DNA from: Burkholderiales bacterium Ga0077543
GTDB taxonomy: Bacteria; Pseudomonadota; Gammaproteobacteria; Burkholderiales; Burkholderiaceae_C
Length of the DNA: 62,238 nt
Direction of reading: 5' to 3'
Assembly: GCA_001464055.1 (NCBI GenBank)
Contig: LNET01000043.1
Location: forward strand, 1-62,238
Both the position numbers and the translations under genes were made by a program. The notes below the pieces were generated by a model. It saw only the letters and a list, made by a program, of their open reading frames with translations, was not told where the DNA came from and searched no databases. This document shows, in pieces, positions 1 through 9,028 of this stretch (position 1 is its first letter; every line of letters starts with the position of its first letter).

Positions 1-698
1 TAGGTTTCCAGCTTGCGGATGTCGACCTTGCCGACCAGGCTGGAAATGTCCTGGTTGTTCTCGTCGCCGGGCTCGGTCTTGCTGATGCCCACCTGCTTGA
101 GGATGCTGGGGTAGCGCTTGACGACCTTGAACTGCCGGATGTCGCCACCGAATTCTTCCAGCCGCTTCACCGCCCAGGGGCTCATGATGCGGTTGAGGTA
201 GCGGCGCGGGATGCCGTATTCCTGCTCGAGGATGGGGCCGTCCTCGTTCACGTCGAAGAGACCCAGCGGACTTTCGTTCACCGGGCTGCCCTTGATGGCG
301 TAGAACGGCACCTCCTGCATCAGCTGCTTCAGCCTTTCGGCGATGCTGCTCTTGCCGCCGCCCACCGGGCCCAGCAGATACAGGATCTGCTTCTTCTCTT
401 CCAGGCCCTGCGCCGCATGGCGGAAGTAGCTGACCACCTGTTCTATGGCGTCTTCCATGCCGTAGAACTCGGCGAAGGCCGGGTAGACCTTGATCACCTT
501 GTTGGCGAAGATGCGGCTCATCCGCACGTCGTTGCGGGTGTCGATGCTCTTGGGTTCACCGATGGCGCGCAGCATGCGCTCGGCGGCGGTGGCGTAGGCC
601 AGCGGGTCACGCTTGCATTCCGCCAGATAGTCTTCGAGAGAGATTTCTTCCTCGCGCAGGCGCTCGTAGCGTTGCTTGAGGTGGCTGATCACGTCCAT
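1..698 (-). CDS. prkA: PrkA-type serine protein kinase, N-terminal part (runs off the window)
   Basis: The first 232 codons of a PrkA-family protein, an AAA-type ATPase/Ser-Thr kinase linked to stress and nutrient responses and usually encoded with yeaH and spoVR (known from the family; those genes would lie outside the window). The ATG at 698-696 follows a clear GGAGG. The N-terminus begins MDVISHLKQRYERLREEE, and a Walker A loop GPVGGGKSS lies near residue 110. The C-terminal kinase-like part is not in the window. Identification rests on the highly typical N-terminal AAA_PrkA sequence. Confidence 0.93.
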   Translation of the reverse strand, partial: MDVISHLKQRYERLREEEISLEDYLAECKRDPLAYATAAERMLRAIGEPKSIDTRNDVRMSRIFANKVIKVYPAFAEFYGMEDAIEQVVSYFRHAAQGLEEKKQILYLLGPVGGGKSSIAERLKQLMQEVPFYAIKGSPVNESPLGLFDVNEDGPILEQEYGIPRRYLNRIMSPWAVKRLEEFGGDIRQFKVVKRYPSILKQVGISKTEPGDENNQDISSLVGKVDIRKLET

Positions 699-1316
699 GG
701 GTCCTCCGGTGATCCAGGAGACGCGGCAGGGAAGGTCGCCCCTGAGCGTCGGCCTGGGAAGTTCTGATGAAGTCCCGGCTTCACGGGCCCGGGCGCCATC
801 AGAGCTTTCCTGTTCACCGATGGTGCGGCAGCACCATTGAACTCACATCCAGCATGGACCATTCTGCCCTCGGCTGTCGAGCGATCAAGCGGCACATGGT
901 CTTTCTATTCGCTTGCGACGCCACAACTCCGCACCGCGGCTTTCGTGGTTGCAAGACCTGTGCCTTCAACGCGCCACAGGGCCGATCGGGGGACAGGATT
1001 CGCCGGCATCACGGACCTCCAAGCCCAACCTCTTGTCATAGCGAACGCTTACTTCGACGGATGGTGTTGCTGGTCGAGGCCAGCTCGATCTCGATTCGCG
1101 GCTTCAAGCTGCGACATCGGCGTCGAAGCTGGGTGATTCCAAGCGCCGCGGGTCATGGTGCAGGCAGGCGACGCCGCCCATCCCCTGGTCCGGCGGCTCC
1201 TTGCTTTGCGCTGTCGACCACGCCTTTGCTGAACGCGCAGCGCGGCACCCAACCCCTCGGGGGGGCCGCAGTGTCCGCTGAAGGAGCGGCGTGCCCGGCA
1301 GTGACATCATCGGCGG
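699..1316. other. Long intergenic region, no supported gene
   Basis: About 620 bases between the divergent prkA and MFS genes. Several short frames are open, but none has a recognisable domain, good ribosome-binding site or the codon bias of the neighbours. A small perfect hairpin (ATGGTGC, loop GGCA, GCACCAT) lies at 820-837. Base composition is slightly less GC-rich than the flanking genes. It probably holds the prkA promoter and perhaps decayed sequence. Confidence 0.5.
820..837. repeat. Short inverted repeat in prkA upstream region
   Basis: A perfect 7-base stem with a 4-base loop about 120 bases upstream of prkA. It has no T-tract, so it is not a canonical terminator. It may be a protein-binding palindrome or a chance hairpin. 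Confidence 0.3.
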
Positions 1317-2489
1317 GTGAATCGCAACCTGCTGTTGCTGGCCTGGTGCCAGGGTCTGTTCCTGACGAACAACGTCACCTTCATCGCCATCAACGGCCTG
1401 GTCGGTCTGGCGCTGGCGCCGGTGGGCTGGATGGCGACCTTGCCGGTGACGGGTTATGTGGTGGGCGCGGCCTTGTCCAGCCTACCCGTGGCCTGGCTTC
1501 AGGCGCGAGTGGGCCGCAAGCGGGCGTTCCAGGCCGGGCTGCTGGTGGCCGCAGGCGCGGCCGCGCTGTGTGCCTGGGCGGTGGTGCAGGGCAGCTTCGC
1601 GCTGCTGTTGCTGGCCACGGTGGTGGCGGGCTTCTACAGCGCCAACGCCGCGCTGTACCGCTTCGCCGGGCCGGAGCTGGTGGCGCCGGCGTTCAAGGAA
1701 AAGGCGATCTCGCTGGTGCTTGCTGGCGGGCTGATCGGCGCTGTGGCCGGTCCGAACCTGGCCAGTGCCAGCCGCGAGCTGTTGTCGGTGCCTTTTGCGG
1801 GCGCGTACCTGGTGCTGGTGGGCGTGGCGCTGCTGTCGCTGCTGGCAATGTCATTCATCGAGTTTCCGCCGCACCAGCCGCCGCAAAGGGGTGCCGAGCG
1901 CGGCCGCCCGGCGCTGGAACTGCTGCGCCAGCCGGTGTTTGCGGTGGCGGTGCTGGGCGCGGCGCTGGGCTATGGCGTGATGAACCTGCTGATGGCGGCC
2001 ACGCCGATTGCGATGCAGCAGTGCCAGCACCCGTTCAGCAGCGCTGCGCTGGTGCTGGAGTGGCATGTGATCGGCATGTTCGCGCCCAGCTTCTTCACCG
2101 GCCACCTGATCCGCCGCTTCGGCGCGCTGCCGGTGATGGCCGTGGGCGTGCTGCTGAACATCGTCTGCGTGGTCGTGGCGCTGTCGGGTGTGGACGTGAT
2201 GCAGTTCCTCGTCGCGCTGTTCGCGCTGGGCGTGGGCTGGAACTTCCTGTACACCGGCGGCAGCACGCTGCTGACGCAGGCCTACCGGCCCGAAGAGAAG
2301 AACCGCGCCCAGGGCTTGATGGACCTGTGCGTGTTCTCGACGATGGCGCTGAGCTCGTTCGCTTCGGGTGCCTTGATCACGACGCAAGGCTGGCAGCTGC
2401 TGAACCTGGGTTCGCTGTTGCCGCTGTCGCTGGTGGGTGCCGGGCTGGTATGGCTGGCATTGCACCAACGCGTGCCGAAGACGCCTTAG
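1317..2489 (+). CDS. Major facilitator superfamily transporter
   Basis: A 390-residue, very hydrophobic protein with about 12 membrane segments, typical of MFS carriers. The loop between segments 2 and 3 carries an RVGRKRAF stretch resembling the MFS A-motif, and a second basic loop, RRFGALP, follows near residue 265. Substrate unknown; the overall look is of the drug/solute antiporter type. The start is GTG, preceded by a weak GGCGG. It is convergent with parB, with 17 bases between the stop codons. Confidence 0.85.
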   Translation: MNRNLLLLAWCQGLFLTNNVTFIAINGLVGLALAPVGWMATLPVTGYVVGAALSSLPVAWLQARVGRKRAFQAGLLVAAGAAALCAWAVVQGSFALLLLATVVAGFYSANAALYRFAGPELVAPAFKEKAISLVLAGGLIGAVAGPNLASASRELLSVPFAGAYLVLVGVALLSLLAMSFIEFPPHQPPQRGAERGRPALELLRQPVFAVAVLGAALGYGVMNLLMAATPIAMQQCQHPFSSAALVLEWHVIGMFAPSFFTGHLIRRFGALPVMAVGVLLNIVCVVVALSGVDVMQFLVALFALGVGWNFLYTGGSTLLTQAYRPEEKNRAQGLMDLCVFSTMALSSFASGALITTQGWQLLNLGSLLPLSLVGAGLVWLALHQRVPKTP

Positions 2490-2506
2490 CCTCTGCCGGC
2501 AAGCGC

Positions 2507-3403
2507 TCAGGCGTCCTTGAGCCCCAGCTTCTGCAGCAAGCCGTTCAGCTCGTCGAGCGATCCGAAGGCGATGGCGACCTCGCCCTGTTCGCCGCGCGCG
2601 GTGCGCTTCTTCACGCGGATGTCGACCGCAGCGGCGAGCAGGTCCGACAAGCTTTGCTCCAGCCGCTGGATGTCGCGCGGCTTGGCGCGTGAGGTGGCAG
2701 CCGGCTTGCCGTGGGTGGGCTGGGTCAGCCGCGTGACCAGGCGCTCGGCGTCGCGCACGCTGAGCTTTTTCGCGACGACTTCCTGTGCGGCCATCACCTG
2801 GTCGGCGGCGGGCAAGGGCAGCAGGGCACGGGCGTGGCCCATGTCGATGTCTCCGGCCATCAGCAACTTCTGCACGGCGTCGGTCAGGTTCAGCAGGCGC
2901 AGCAGGTTGCTGGCGGCGCTGCGCGAGCGCCCCACGGCCTGTGCCGCCTGCTCGTGCGTCAGCTGGAATTCGCTGACCAGGCGCTGCAGTCCCTGGGCTT
3001 CTTCGAGCGGGTTCAGGTCTTCGCGCTGGATGTTCTCGATGAGGGCCATCACCGCGGCGGCCTCGTCGGCCACGACCTTGACCAGCACCGGCACGCTGTC
3101 CAGACCGGCCAGCTTCGCGGCGCGGAAGCGGCGCTCGCCGGCGATGATCTCGTAGCGCGTGCTGCCACCCTGCACCGGGCGCACCAGGATGGGCTGCATC
3201 AGACCCTGGCTCTTGATGCTCTCGGCCAGTTCGTACAGCGAGCCTTCGTCCATGCGCGTGCGCGGCTGGTACTTGCCGGCGCGCAGCTGGCTCAGCAGCA
3301 GGCTGGTCGGCGGGCCTTCGGGCTGAGGCGGGGCATCGCCCACTGTCGGGCCGAGAAGGGCTTCCAGGCCCATGCCCAGGCCTTTGGGTTTTTTGCTCAC
3401 CAT
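2507..3403 (-). CDS. parB: Chromosome-partitioning protein ParB
   Basis: A 298-residue CTP-dependent parS-binding protein. It starts MVSKKPKGLGMGLEALLG, typical of chromosomal ParB. The ParB/Srx domain follows with the GERRFRAAKLAG motif (near residues 90-101), then ENIQREDLNPLEEA, then the helix-turn-helix region around GRSRSAASNLLRLL, and a C-terminal dimerisation segment. ParB spreads from parS and works with ParA in origin segregation. parA is not adjacent here but about 2.9 kb upstream. Three parS-like sites lie between 7.1 and 9.4 kb. Confidence 0.96.
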   Translation of the reverse strand: MVSKKPKGLGMGLEALLGPTVGDAPPQPEGPPTSLLLSQLRAGKYQPRTRMDEGSLYELAESIKSQGLMQPILVRPVQGGSTRYEIIAGERRFRAAKLAGLDSVPVLVKVVADEAAAVMALIENIQREDLNPLEEAQGLQRLVSEFQLTHEQAAQAVGRSRSAASNLLRLLNLTDAVQKLLMAGDIDMGHARALLPLPAADQVMAAQEVVAKKLSVRDAERLVTRLTQPTHGKPAATSRAKPRDIQRLEQSLSDLLAAAVDIRVKKRTARGEQGEVAIAFGSLDELNGLLQKLGLKDA

Positions 3404-3426
3404 GTGTTCACCATGGGGGCATTGTG

Positions 3427-3954
3427 TCAGCGGGCTTCGCCGCCTCGGCGCTCGCGTTGGCGGGTGGCTGGAAACAGGACCTCACGCTCGAGGTAGCGGC
3501 GCAGGTGGATCGTGTGCGGGTCCATGCGGCCAGGCGCCGTGGACAGCACCTGGACCACGGTGTCGACACGCAATTGCAGCTGGCCGCGCGGGTTGCGGCG
3601 CCAGCGGCCGGCGTGGCGGGCCGCGATGACCTCGTCGGTGTCGGTGGTGTGCAGCGCGCGCTGCAGGTCGGCCGCCGCCACCCAGACGTGGCGGCCGTCG
3701 TCTTCGATGGCCAGTTTCACGTTGCCGAAGCTGTAGTGCCCGCCCGGTTCGGCCTGGCTGCGGTCCTGGCGGCGCAGGTGGAAGGCCTCGATGAAGCGGC
3801 TCAGGCCGAGCATCGGCAGGATGACGAGGAAGAAAAACAAGCCCAGCCCCAGGGCCAGCGGCCACCAGGCGCCGCTGCGCAGCAGTTCGACGAGAGCCGC
3901 CGCCAGGCTGGCGATGACGCCGACCAGGATGGCACGAGGTAAGCGCCCACTCAC
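3427..3954 (-). CDS. Conserved membrane protein of unknown function
   Basis: About 175 residues. I place the start at the GTG at 3954-3952, which overlaps the stop codon of the upstream hydrolase (GTGA), implying translational coupling; an ATG at 3993 is the alternative. Two adjacent membrane segments occupy roughly residues 5-50. A soluble basic region follows, with Arg-rich stretches such as GRWRRNPRGQ. No known domain was recognised. It forms a short unit with the hydrolase gene, and parB follows 23 bases after its stop. Confidence 0.75.
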   Translation of the reverse strand: MSGRLPRAILVGVIASLAAALVELLRSGAWWPLALGLGLFFFLVILPMLGLSRFIEAFHLRRQDRSQAEPGGHYSFGNVKLAIEDDGRHVWVAAADLQRALHTTDTDEVIAARHAGRWRRNPRGQLQLRVDTVVQVLSTAPGRMDPHTIHLRRYLEREVLFPATRQRERRGGEAR

Positions 3955-4526
3955 GAGATGAATTTCGCAGAATGTGGCAGGGCCAGCAACCATGCCCGGG
4001 CTTCCGGCCAGTTCCCCAGGCTCGATGCGGCGTTCAGATGGCCACCTGCGTCGACATTTGTGACTGTCGCGCCCCAGGCCTGGGCCATCGCCTGGCTGGC
4101 ATCTGGGCAGGCATACGGGTCGTCGTCACTGCAGACCAACCGGGCCGGAAACGGCAGCGTCCGCAGCAAGGGCGGCTGCCAGGAATGCAGCTGCGGCGGC
4201 AGGTCGGCCCGGCTCAGGTCCGGCGGCGCCACCAGAAGTGCGCCCACCGCTCGCCGGGCATGGCGGCTGTGGGCAGCCCAGGCGGCCACGAGATGGCAGC
4301 CCAGGCTGTGCGCGGCCAGCAGCACCGGACCGTCTTTTGCCAGCACGGCGTTTTCAAGCTGTGTCATCCAGTCGCCGCGGCGCGGCCAGAACCAATCGGC
4401 CTGCTGCACACGTTCGTCGCCGTGCCGGGTTTCCCATAGCGTCTGCCAATGGCCGGGGCCGCTGTCCTGCCAGCCAGGCAGCAGCAGCACGCGCACGGGC
4501 TGGGTCGGTGGCGGTGATGGTGTCAT
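3951..4526 (-). CDS. RBBP9/YdeN-family serine hydrolase
   Basis: A 191-residue small alpha/beta hydrolase of the RBBP9/YdeN type. The N-terminus reads LLLPGWQDSGPGHWQTLWE, a family signature. The nucleophile is Ser in AHSLGC (near residue 73), the acid Asp in SDDDPY (near 134), and the catalytic His in GGHLNA (near 161). Cytoplasmic; no signal peptide. Substrate unknown. It is divergent from argC and coupled to the downstream membrane protein gene by a 4-base overlap. Confidence 0.88.
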   Translation of the reverse strand: MTPSPPPTQPVRVLLLPGWQDSGPGHWQTLWETRHGDERVQQADWFWPRRGDWMTQLENAVLAKDGPVLLAAHSLGCHLVAAWAAHSRHARRAVGALLVAPPDLSRADLPPQLHSWQPPLLRTLPFPARLVCSDDDPYACPDASQAMAQAWGATVTNVDAGGHLNAASSLGNWPEARAWLLALPHSAKFIS

Positions 4527-4582
4527 CGGGGTAGGGAAGGCCTGTCGTATGCTCTGCCTGCATTTTCAAGGGGCACTGCAGC

Positions 4583-5524
4583 ATGATCACACGCGTTTTC
4601 GTCGATGGCCAGGAAGGCACCACCGGCCTGCGCATCCACGAGTATCTGGCTGGCCGTGCCGACGTGGAGGTGCTGCGCATCGATCCCGACAAGCGCAAGG
4701 ACGCGGCCGAGCGCGCCCGGCTGCTGAACGCGGCCGACGTGGCTTTCCTGTGCTTGCCCGACGTGGCTTCGCGCGAAGCGGCGGCGATGGTGACGAACCC
4801 GGACACCTGCCTGATCGACGCGAGCACCGCCCATCGCACTGCACCTGGCTGGGTGTTCGGTTTGCCAGAACTCGCGCCAGCGCAGCGCGCGGCCATCCGC
4901 GCCAGCAAGCGCATCGCCAACCCGGGCTGCCATGCCAGCGGCTTCATCCTGCTGCTGCGGCCGCTGGTCGATGCCGGCCTGGTGCCCGCCGACACGGTGG
5001 TGTCTGCGACGTCGATCACCGGTTATTCGGGTGGCGGCAAGACCATGATTGCCGAATACGAAGCCGCCGGCGGACTGCCGGCCACGCTGAAGGCGCCACG
5101 ACCCTATGCGCTGGGCCTGCACCACAAGCATGTGCCGGAGATGATGGCGCACACCGGGCTGGTGAAGGCACCGATCTTCATGCCCATCGTCGGTCCGTTC
5201 TACAAGGGCCTGGCCGTGACGGTGCCGCTGGACCTGGCGGCACTCAATTGCAGCGCCGCCACACTGCACGCAGCGTTCGATGCGCGTTATGCCGGGGAGC
5301 GCTTCATCCGCGTGATGCCCCTGCGTGACGCCGCCACGCTGGAGGCCGGCTTCTTTGACGCCCAGGCTTGCAACGACACCAACCGCGTCGATGTTTTCGT
5401 GTTCGCCAACGACACGCAGGCGCTGGTGATGGCGCGTCTGGACAACCTGGGCAAGGGCGCCAGTGGTGCCGCGGTGCAGGCGATGAACGTGCACCTGGGC
5501 GTGGACGAAGGCCTGGGGCTGTAG
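4583..5524 (+). CDS. argC: N-acetyl-gamma-glutamyl-phosphate reductase, type 2
   Basis: A 313-residue enzyme of arginine biosynthesis that reduces N-acetylglutamyl phosphate to the semialdehyde with NADPH. The Rossmann start [14 protein letters not shown] and the catalytic Cys116 in NPGCHASGF identify ArgC. The short length and the H-A-S-G context fit the type 2 branch common in betaproteobacteria. It stands alone on the plus strand inside a minus-strand block, separating parA/GNAT from the parB side. Convergent with the GNAT gene, one base apart. Confidence 0.95.
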   Translation: MITRVFVDGQEGTTGLRIHEYLAGRADVEVLRIDPDKRKDAAERARLLNAADVAFLCLPDVASREAAAMVTNPDTCLIDASTAHRTAPGWVFGLPELAPAQRAAIRASKRIANPGCHASGFILLLRPLVDAGLVPADTVVSATSITGYSGGGKTMIAEYEAAGGLPATLKAPRPYALGLHHKHVPEMMAHTGLVKAPIFMPIVGPFYKGLAVTVPLDLAALNCSAATLHAAFDARYAGERFIRVMPLRDAATLEAGFFDAQACNDTNRVDVFVFANDTQALVMARLDNLGKGASGAAVQAMNVHLGVDEGLGL

Positions 5525-5525
5525 T

Positions 5526-6314
5526 TCAGCTGCCGCCGCCGGGCGGCTGGCGGTAGTGGTAGCTGTAGCCATAGGCAAAGCCCAGGCGCCGGTAGACAGC
5601 CTGGGCTGGCTGGTTCGTGGCCTCCACCTGCAGATAGGCCAGCGCAGCGCCCTCTTGAGCTGCCAATGTAAGCAGGCGCTTACATAGCCACTGAGACAAG
5701 CCCTGGTTACGGGCCTCGGGGTGGGTGTAGATGTCGTAGAGGCCGACCATCGCGCCTTCCCTGGCCAACTGCCCGCAGGCCAGTACCTGGCCGTCGGCAC
5801 GCGACAAGGCATAACCCTGGTAGGGCACCGGCGAAAAGCGCAGGCGTTGGGCGTGGGCCGTCTGCTGTTCTGCCGACGACCCGCGCAGGGTGCCCACCGC
5901 GGTGGCGTACGACTCGGCGCCCAAGGGTTGCCACGCCAGTCCGATGGGTGGCGCGGCGTCGAGGGTACCCTGTGAATTGATCCCAGGGAGCTGCGGGCAG
6001 ACAAGGACCTGGGTTTCGTCCTCTGCTTGCCAGCCCGCTCGGGCGAGTTCATCGTCCAGCCCGGGGGGCCAAGTGAAACGGGTGATGCGGGCAAGCAAGG
6101 GCAATCCGGCTCCATCGAACAGCGCCTGGGCCAAGCGCAGCTTTTCGGCTGTTGGCAGGCGACCCGGCGCCACGGCGTTGATGCAACGGGCCCGGCGCGC
6201 TTTGCCCGGATTGGTGCGGACGATCCAGCCGTCCAGCCAGTGCTGCTGGGGTGGCGCGCTGGCGTTGAGACCGGCGTCTTCGATGCGGGACAGCAGGGTG
6301 TCGTCGAAGTGCAT
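5526..6314 (-). CDS. GNAT-family N-acetyltransferase
   Basis: A 262-residue protein whose C-terminal half is a GNAT acetyltransferase domain. The acetyl-CoA pyrophosphate-binding region reads PEARNQGLSQWL (near residue 207), and QVEATNQPAQAVYRRLGF near the end is the typical beta5-alpha region. The N-terminal 120 residues are less conserved. The ATG at 6314 lies 3 bases after the parA stop, so it is almost certainly co-transcribed with parA. The acceptor substrate is unknown. Confidence 0.88.
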   Translation of the reverse strand: MHFDDTLLSRIEDAGLNASAPPQQHWLDGWIVRTNPGKARRARCINAVAPGRLPTAEKLRLAQALFDGAGLPLLARITRFTWPPGLDDELARAGWQAEDETQVLVCPQLPGINSQGTLDAAPPIGLAWQPLGAESYATAVGTLRGSSAEQQTAHAQRLRFSPVPYQGYALSRADGQVLACGQLAREGAMVGLYDIYTHPEARNQGLSQWLCKRLLTLAAQEGAALAYLQVEATNQPAQAVYRRLGFAYGYSYHYRQPPGGGS

Positions 6315-6316
6315 CG

Positions 6317-7078
6317 TCAGTCCAGCCGCTGCACCATTTCCCGGGCGAATTCGACGAAGGCCTGCGCGCCCTTGGACGCGGGGTCGAAGGTGACGCCCGG
6401 CTGGCCGTAGCTGGGAGCCTCGGCCAGGCGCACGTTGCGCGGGATGACGGTGTTGAAGACCTTGTCGCCGAAGTGCGCCTTCAGCTGTTCGCTGACCTGC
6501 TGCTGCAGGGTGATGCGGGGGTCGAACATCACGCGCAGCAAGCCGATGATCTGCAGCTCGGGGTTCAGGTTGGCATGCACCTGCTTGATGGTGTTGACCA
6601 GGTCGGACAGGCCTTCCAGCGCGAAGTACTCGCACTGCATCGGCACGACGACCCCATGAGCGGCGCACAAGCCATTGAGCGTGAGCAGGCTCAGCGAGGG
6701 CGGGCAGTCGATGAGCACGAAGTCGTAGTCGGCGCGCACGGCCTCCAGCGCCAGACGCAGCCGCTTTTCGCGGTGGTCCAGCGGCACCAGTTCGACTTCG
6801 GCGCCAGCGAGTTCGCGGTTGGCACCGAGCACGTGGTAGCCGCCCTTGGGGCTGGGTTGGCGGGCTTCGACGATGCTGGCCGATTCGAGCAGCACGTCGT
6901 AGACGCTCAGGCTGAGCTGGCGTTTGTCGATTCCCGAGCCCATGGTCGCGTTGCCCTGCGGGTCGAGGTCGACAACCAGCACGCGCTGACCGACCTGGGC
7001 CAGGCCAGCTCCCAGGTTCACGGTGGTGGTGGTCTTGCCGACCCCGCCTTTTTGGTTGGCGACACAGAAGATGCGCAT
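6317..7078 (-). CDS. parA: Chromosome-partitioning ATPase ParA
   Basis: A 253-residue P-loop ATPase of the ParA/Soj family. It has a deviant Walker A KGGVGKTT at residues 10-17, VVDLDPQGN as the Walker A' region, and DYDFVLIDCPPSL as Walker B. It acts with ParB at parS to move replication origins. The start at 7078 lies 17 bases downstream of a near-perfect parS, so ParB binding there could also affect its promoter. GNAT follows immediately. Confidence 0.96.
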   Translation of the reverse strand: MRIFCVANQKGGVGKTTTTVNLGAGLAQVGQRVLVVDLDPQGNATMGSGIDKRQLSLSVYDVLLESASIVEARQPSPKGGYHVLGANRELAGAEVELVPLDHREKRLRLALEAVRADYDFVLIDCPPSLSLLTLNGLCAAHGVVVPMQCEYFALEGLSDLVNTIKQVHANLNPELQIIGLLRVMFDPRITLQQQVSEQLKAHFGDKVFNTVIPRNVRLAEAPSYGQPGVTFDPASKGAQAFVEFAREMVQRLD

Positions 7079-7095
7079 GCGGTAGGTGTCAGCAG

Positions 7096-7111
7096 GGTTT
7101 CACGTGGAACA
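7096..7111. promoter_or_regulatory. parS centromere-like site 1
   Basis: GGTTTCACGTGGAACA, built on CACGTG, matches the TGTT(T/C)CACGTG(A/G)AACA consensus at all but the first base. It lies between parA and the LysE-family gene, touching the stop of the latter. Confidence 0.9.
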
Positions 7112-7726
7112 TCAGGGAGCGGCCAGGCGAATGCCAAAGCCCACGAGAAAAACGCCGGCCAATCGTTCGAGTCCTCGGGCCAAGCGCGGATTCGACCTCA
7201 CCACCTGGCTCACGGCCTGGGCGAAGCTGCAGAGCAAAAGGCAATAGACGGCACTGATGATGGCGATGGTGGCAGCCATGGCGGCGAAGGTGATGGCTCC
7301 CCTGTGGCTGGCCGGGTCGATGAACAGCGGAAAAAAGGCCATGTAAAAGACGATGGCCTTGGGGTTGAGCAGAGTGATGAAAAAGGCCTGGCGGGCGTAA
7401 CGGCCAGCACGGATGCGGACGGGTGAAGCATCGGTACCGGGTTTGGCAAAGATCAGTCTCAGGCCGATCCAGGCCAGGTAAGCCGCTCCAAGGTACTGGA
7501 CGGATTTGAACAGCACCGGGTGCGCGGCCAGGAGCGCGGCGACTCCGGCCACGGCCAGCCAGAGCAGGACTTGATCACCGAGTATCAATCCTGTTGTTGC
7601 CGCTGCGCCCGCTGGCAAACCGCCTTTGCCGGTGCTGGCCAGCAGGCAGAAGGTTCCGGGGCCAGGCAGCGCCAGGAACAGCACGATGGCTGCACAGAAG
7701 GCGCCGTAGTCGGCGATGCCAAGCAT
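7112..7726 (-). CDS. LysE/RhtB-family amino-acid exporter
   Basis: A 204-residue integral membrane protein with about six predicted helices, the size and layout of LysE/RhtB exporters. The N-terminus contains the family motif LPGPGTFCLLAS (residues 20-31). The region KPGTDA near residue 95 is the variable cytoplasmic loop. It probably exports an amino acid or derivative; the substrate cannot be assigned. It sits between the lipocalin gene and parA, in the same direction. Confidence 0.88.
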   Translation of the reverse strand: MLGIADYGAFCAAIVLFLALPGPGTFCLLASTGKGGLPAGAAATTGLILGDQVLLWLAVAGVAALLAAHPVLFKSVQYLGAAYLAWIGLRLIFAKPGTDASPVRIRAGRYARQAFFITLLNPKAIVFYMAFFPLFIDPASHRGAITFAAMAATIAIISAVYCLLLCSFAQAVSQVVRSNPRLARGLERLAGVFLVGFGIRLAAP

Positions 7727-7751
7727 GGGGCGGTGTGAAAGCGGGTTGCGT

Positions 7752-8357
7752 TCAGCGTGGGGCTGCCGGCGCGGTGTGCGGATGGTTTTGCCATCGGGAC
7801 AGGTCGTAGCCGTTCAGGTTGAGGCGGGAGCGTATCCCAGTTTCGTCGTTGGCCGAGAGCTGCGGCGTTCGCGCAAGAACCCAAAGGTACTCACGCGTGG
7901 GCTCTCCGATCACCGCGTAGCGGCCGTCGTCGGCCAGTTCCAGCACCCAGTAGCTGCCCCAGATTGGCAGCCAGCGCAGGGCGGCGGGCAGAAAGCTCAC
8001 TTCAAGCTGAGCGGGTTGCAGGCTGCTGCCGATCAGCTTGGACCCGGCAGGGCGGGCCAGGCCTTCGGCGTCATCGAAGCTGCCGTCGGCCTTCTTGCAT
8101 CGGTTCAGGACGATGACCTTGCCATCGTCCCGCTGGCGATAGCTGGCGGAGGTATCGCTGACGCATTGTTTCTGAAACCGGTTGGGGAACCAGGCCACCT
8201 GGTACCACGTACCCATGTAGCGCGGAACATCAAGGCTGGCAATGGCGGTGACGTCTGGCGGGGAATTTGGATTGGCAACGGCCGGCAGGCTCAGACAGAC
8301 CGTAGCGAGCAGCAGGCCGAAAGCTCTTGCGGGACGGGGAAAAGTTCTTGCGGTCAT
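7752..8357 (-). CDS. blc: Bacterial lipocalin (Blc-like)
   Basis: About 201 residues from the ATG at 8357, which overlaps the rsmG stop as ATGA; an upstream in-frame ATG at 8390 is less likely. A signal peptide ends near LSLPAVAN. The lipocalin motif is LDVPRYMGTWYQVAWFPN (G-x-W), followed by YWVLELADDGRYAVIGEP and LWVLAR. Family members are envelope lipid carriers. No lipobox cysteine is visible in the signal peptide, so this one is probably periplasmic rather than lipid-anchored. Confidence 0.88.
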   Translation of the reverse strand: MTARTFPRPARAFGLLLATVCLSLPAVANPNSPPDVTAIASLDVPRYMGTWYQVAWFPNRFQKQCVSDTSASYRQRDDGKVIVLNRCKKADGSFDDAEGLARPAGSKLIGSSLQPAQLEVSFLPAALRWLPIWGSYWVLELADDGRYAVIGEPTREYLWVLARTPQLSANDETGIRSRLNLNGYDLSRWQNHPHTAPAAPR

Positions 8358-9028
8358 CGAAGGGCTTTCGGTCGCATCCAGACGAGGCAACGTTGTGCGT
8401 CCAGGCCGGGAACATGCAGCGGTTCCACGTGAAACACCTCCACGTCTGGGCCCAGGGCGGCTATTTCATCGTCGGGCGTTTTGCCTTTCATGGCCACCCA
8501 GACCCCGGAAGGCGCCAGCAGAGGCCGGGTCAAGCGGGTGAAGTCGGCCAGTGAAGCGAAGGCGCGTGAGGTGATGACATCGAAAGCAGGGACTCCGCCC
8601 ATCGCTTCGACGCGGGCGTGGACAGACAGCAGGTTGGGTAGGCGGAGTTCAGCCGCCACTTGACGGACAAACGCTGCCTTTTTGGCGACCGTGTCGACGC
8701 ACACCACCTGCAGCTGCGGCAAGCAGGCTGCCAACACCACGCCCGGAAGACCGCCGCCGCTGCCAACATCCAGCAGCCGAGCTGCCGGGGTCTTCGCTGG
8801 CCACTGTCGTTTCAGGGGGCCGACGACGGACAGACAGTCGGCCAGATGCTGGGACAGCATGCCCTCGGGCGTGCGCACTGCCGTCAGGTTATAGGTGCCG
8901 TTCCAACGGGCCAGCAGGTCCATGTAGTGGAGCAGCCGTTCGGAAAGTGCCGGCTCGATGGGTGAGCCCAGCGCAGCTTCGATCACGGCATGGGCGTCAG
9001 CAGGCCGGCCAGCCGTGGGGGTGCTCAA
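8354..9028 (-). CDS. rsmG: 16S rRNA (guanine527-N7)-methyltransferase RsmG
   Basis: A 224-residue SAM-dependent methyltransferase (GidB). The SAM-binding motif [12 protein letters not shown] lies near residues 82-93 and TSRAFASL near 155. The start is TTG at 9028-9026, overlapping the mnmG stop in TTGA; the next in-frame ATG lies 36 codons inside the conserved region, so TTG is the credible start. The mnmG-rsmG order is the classical near-origin arrangement. A parS site lies inside its 3' part. Confidence 0.94.
   Translation of the reverse strand: MSTPTAGRPADAHAVIEAALGSPIEPALSERLLHYMDLLARWNGTYNLTAVRTPEGMLSQHLADCLSVVGPLKRQWPAKTPAARLLDVGSGGGLPGVVLAACLPQLQVVCVDTVAKKAAFVRQVAAELRLPNLLSVHARVEAMGGVPAFDVITSRAFASLADFTRLTRPLLAPSGVWVAMKGKTPDDEIAALGPDVEVFHVEPLHVPGLDAQRCLVWMRPKALR
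8421..8436. promoter_or_regulatory. parS centromere-like site 2 (inside rsmG)
   Basis: GGTTCCACGTGAAACA matches the parS consensus except for the first base. It lies within the coding region near the 3' end of rsmG. Confidence 0.88.

Noticed and set aside
767..2692. A long plus-strand frame spanning the prkA gap and MFS gene
   Set aside because: Out of frame with the MFS gene and Gly/Arg-rich; no domain in the part before the MFS start.
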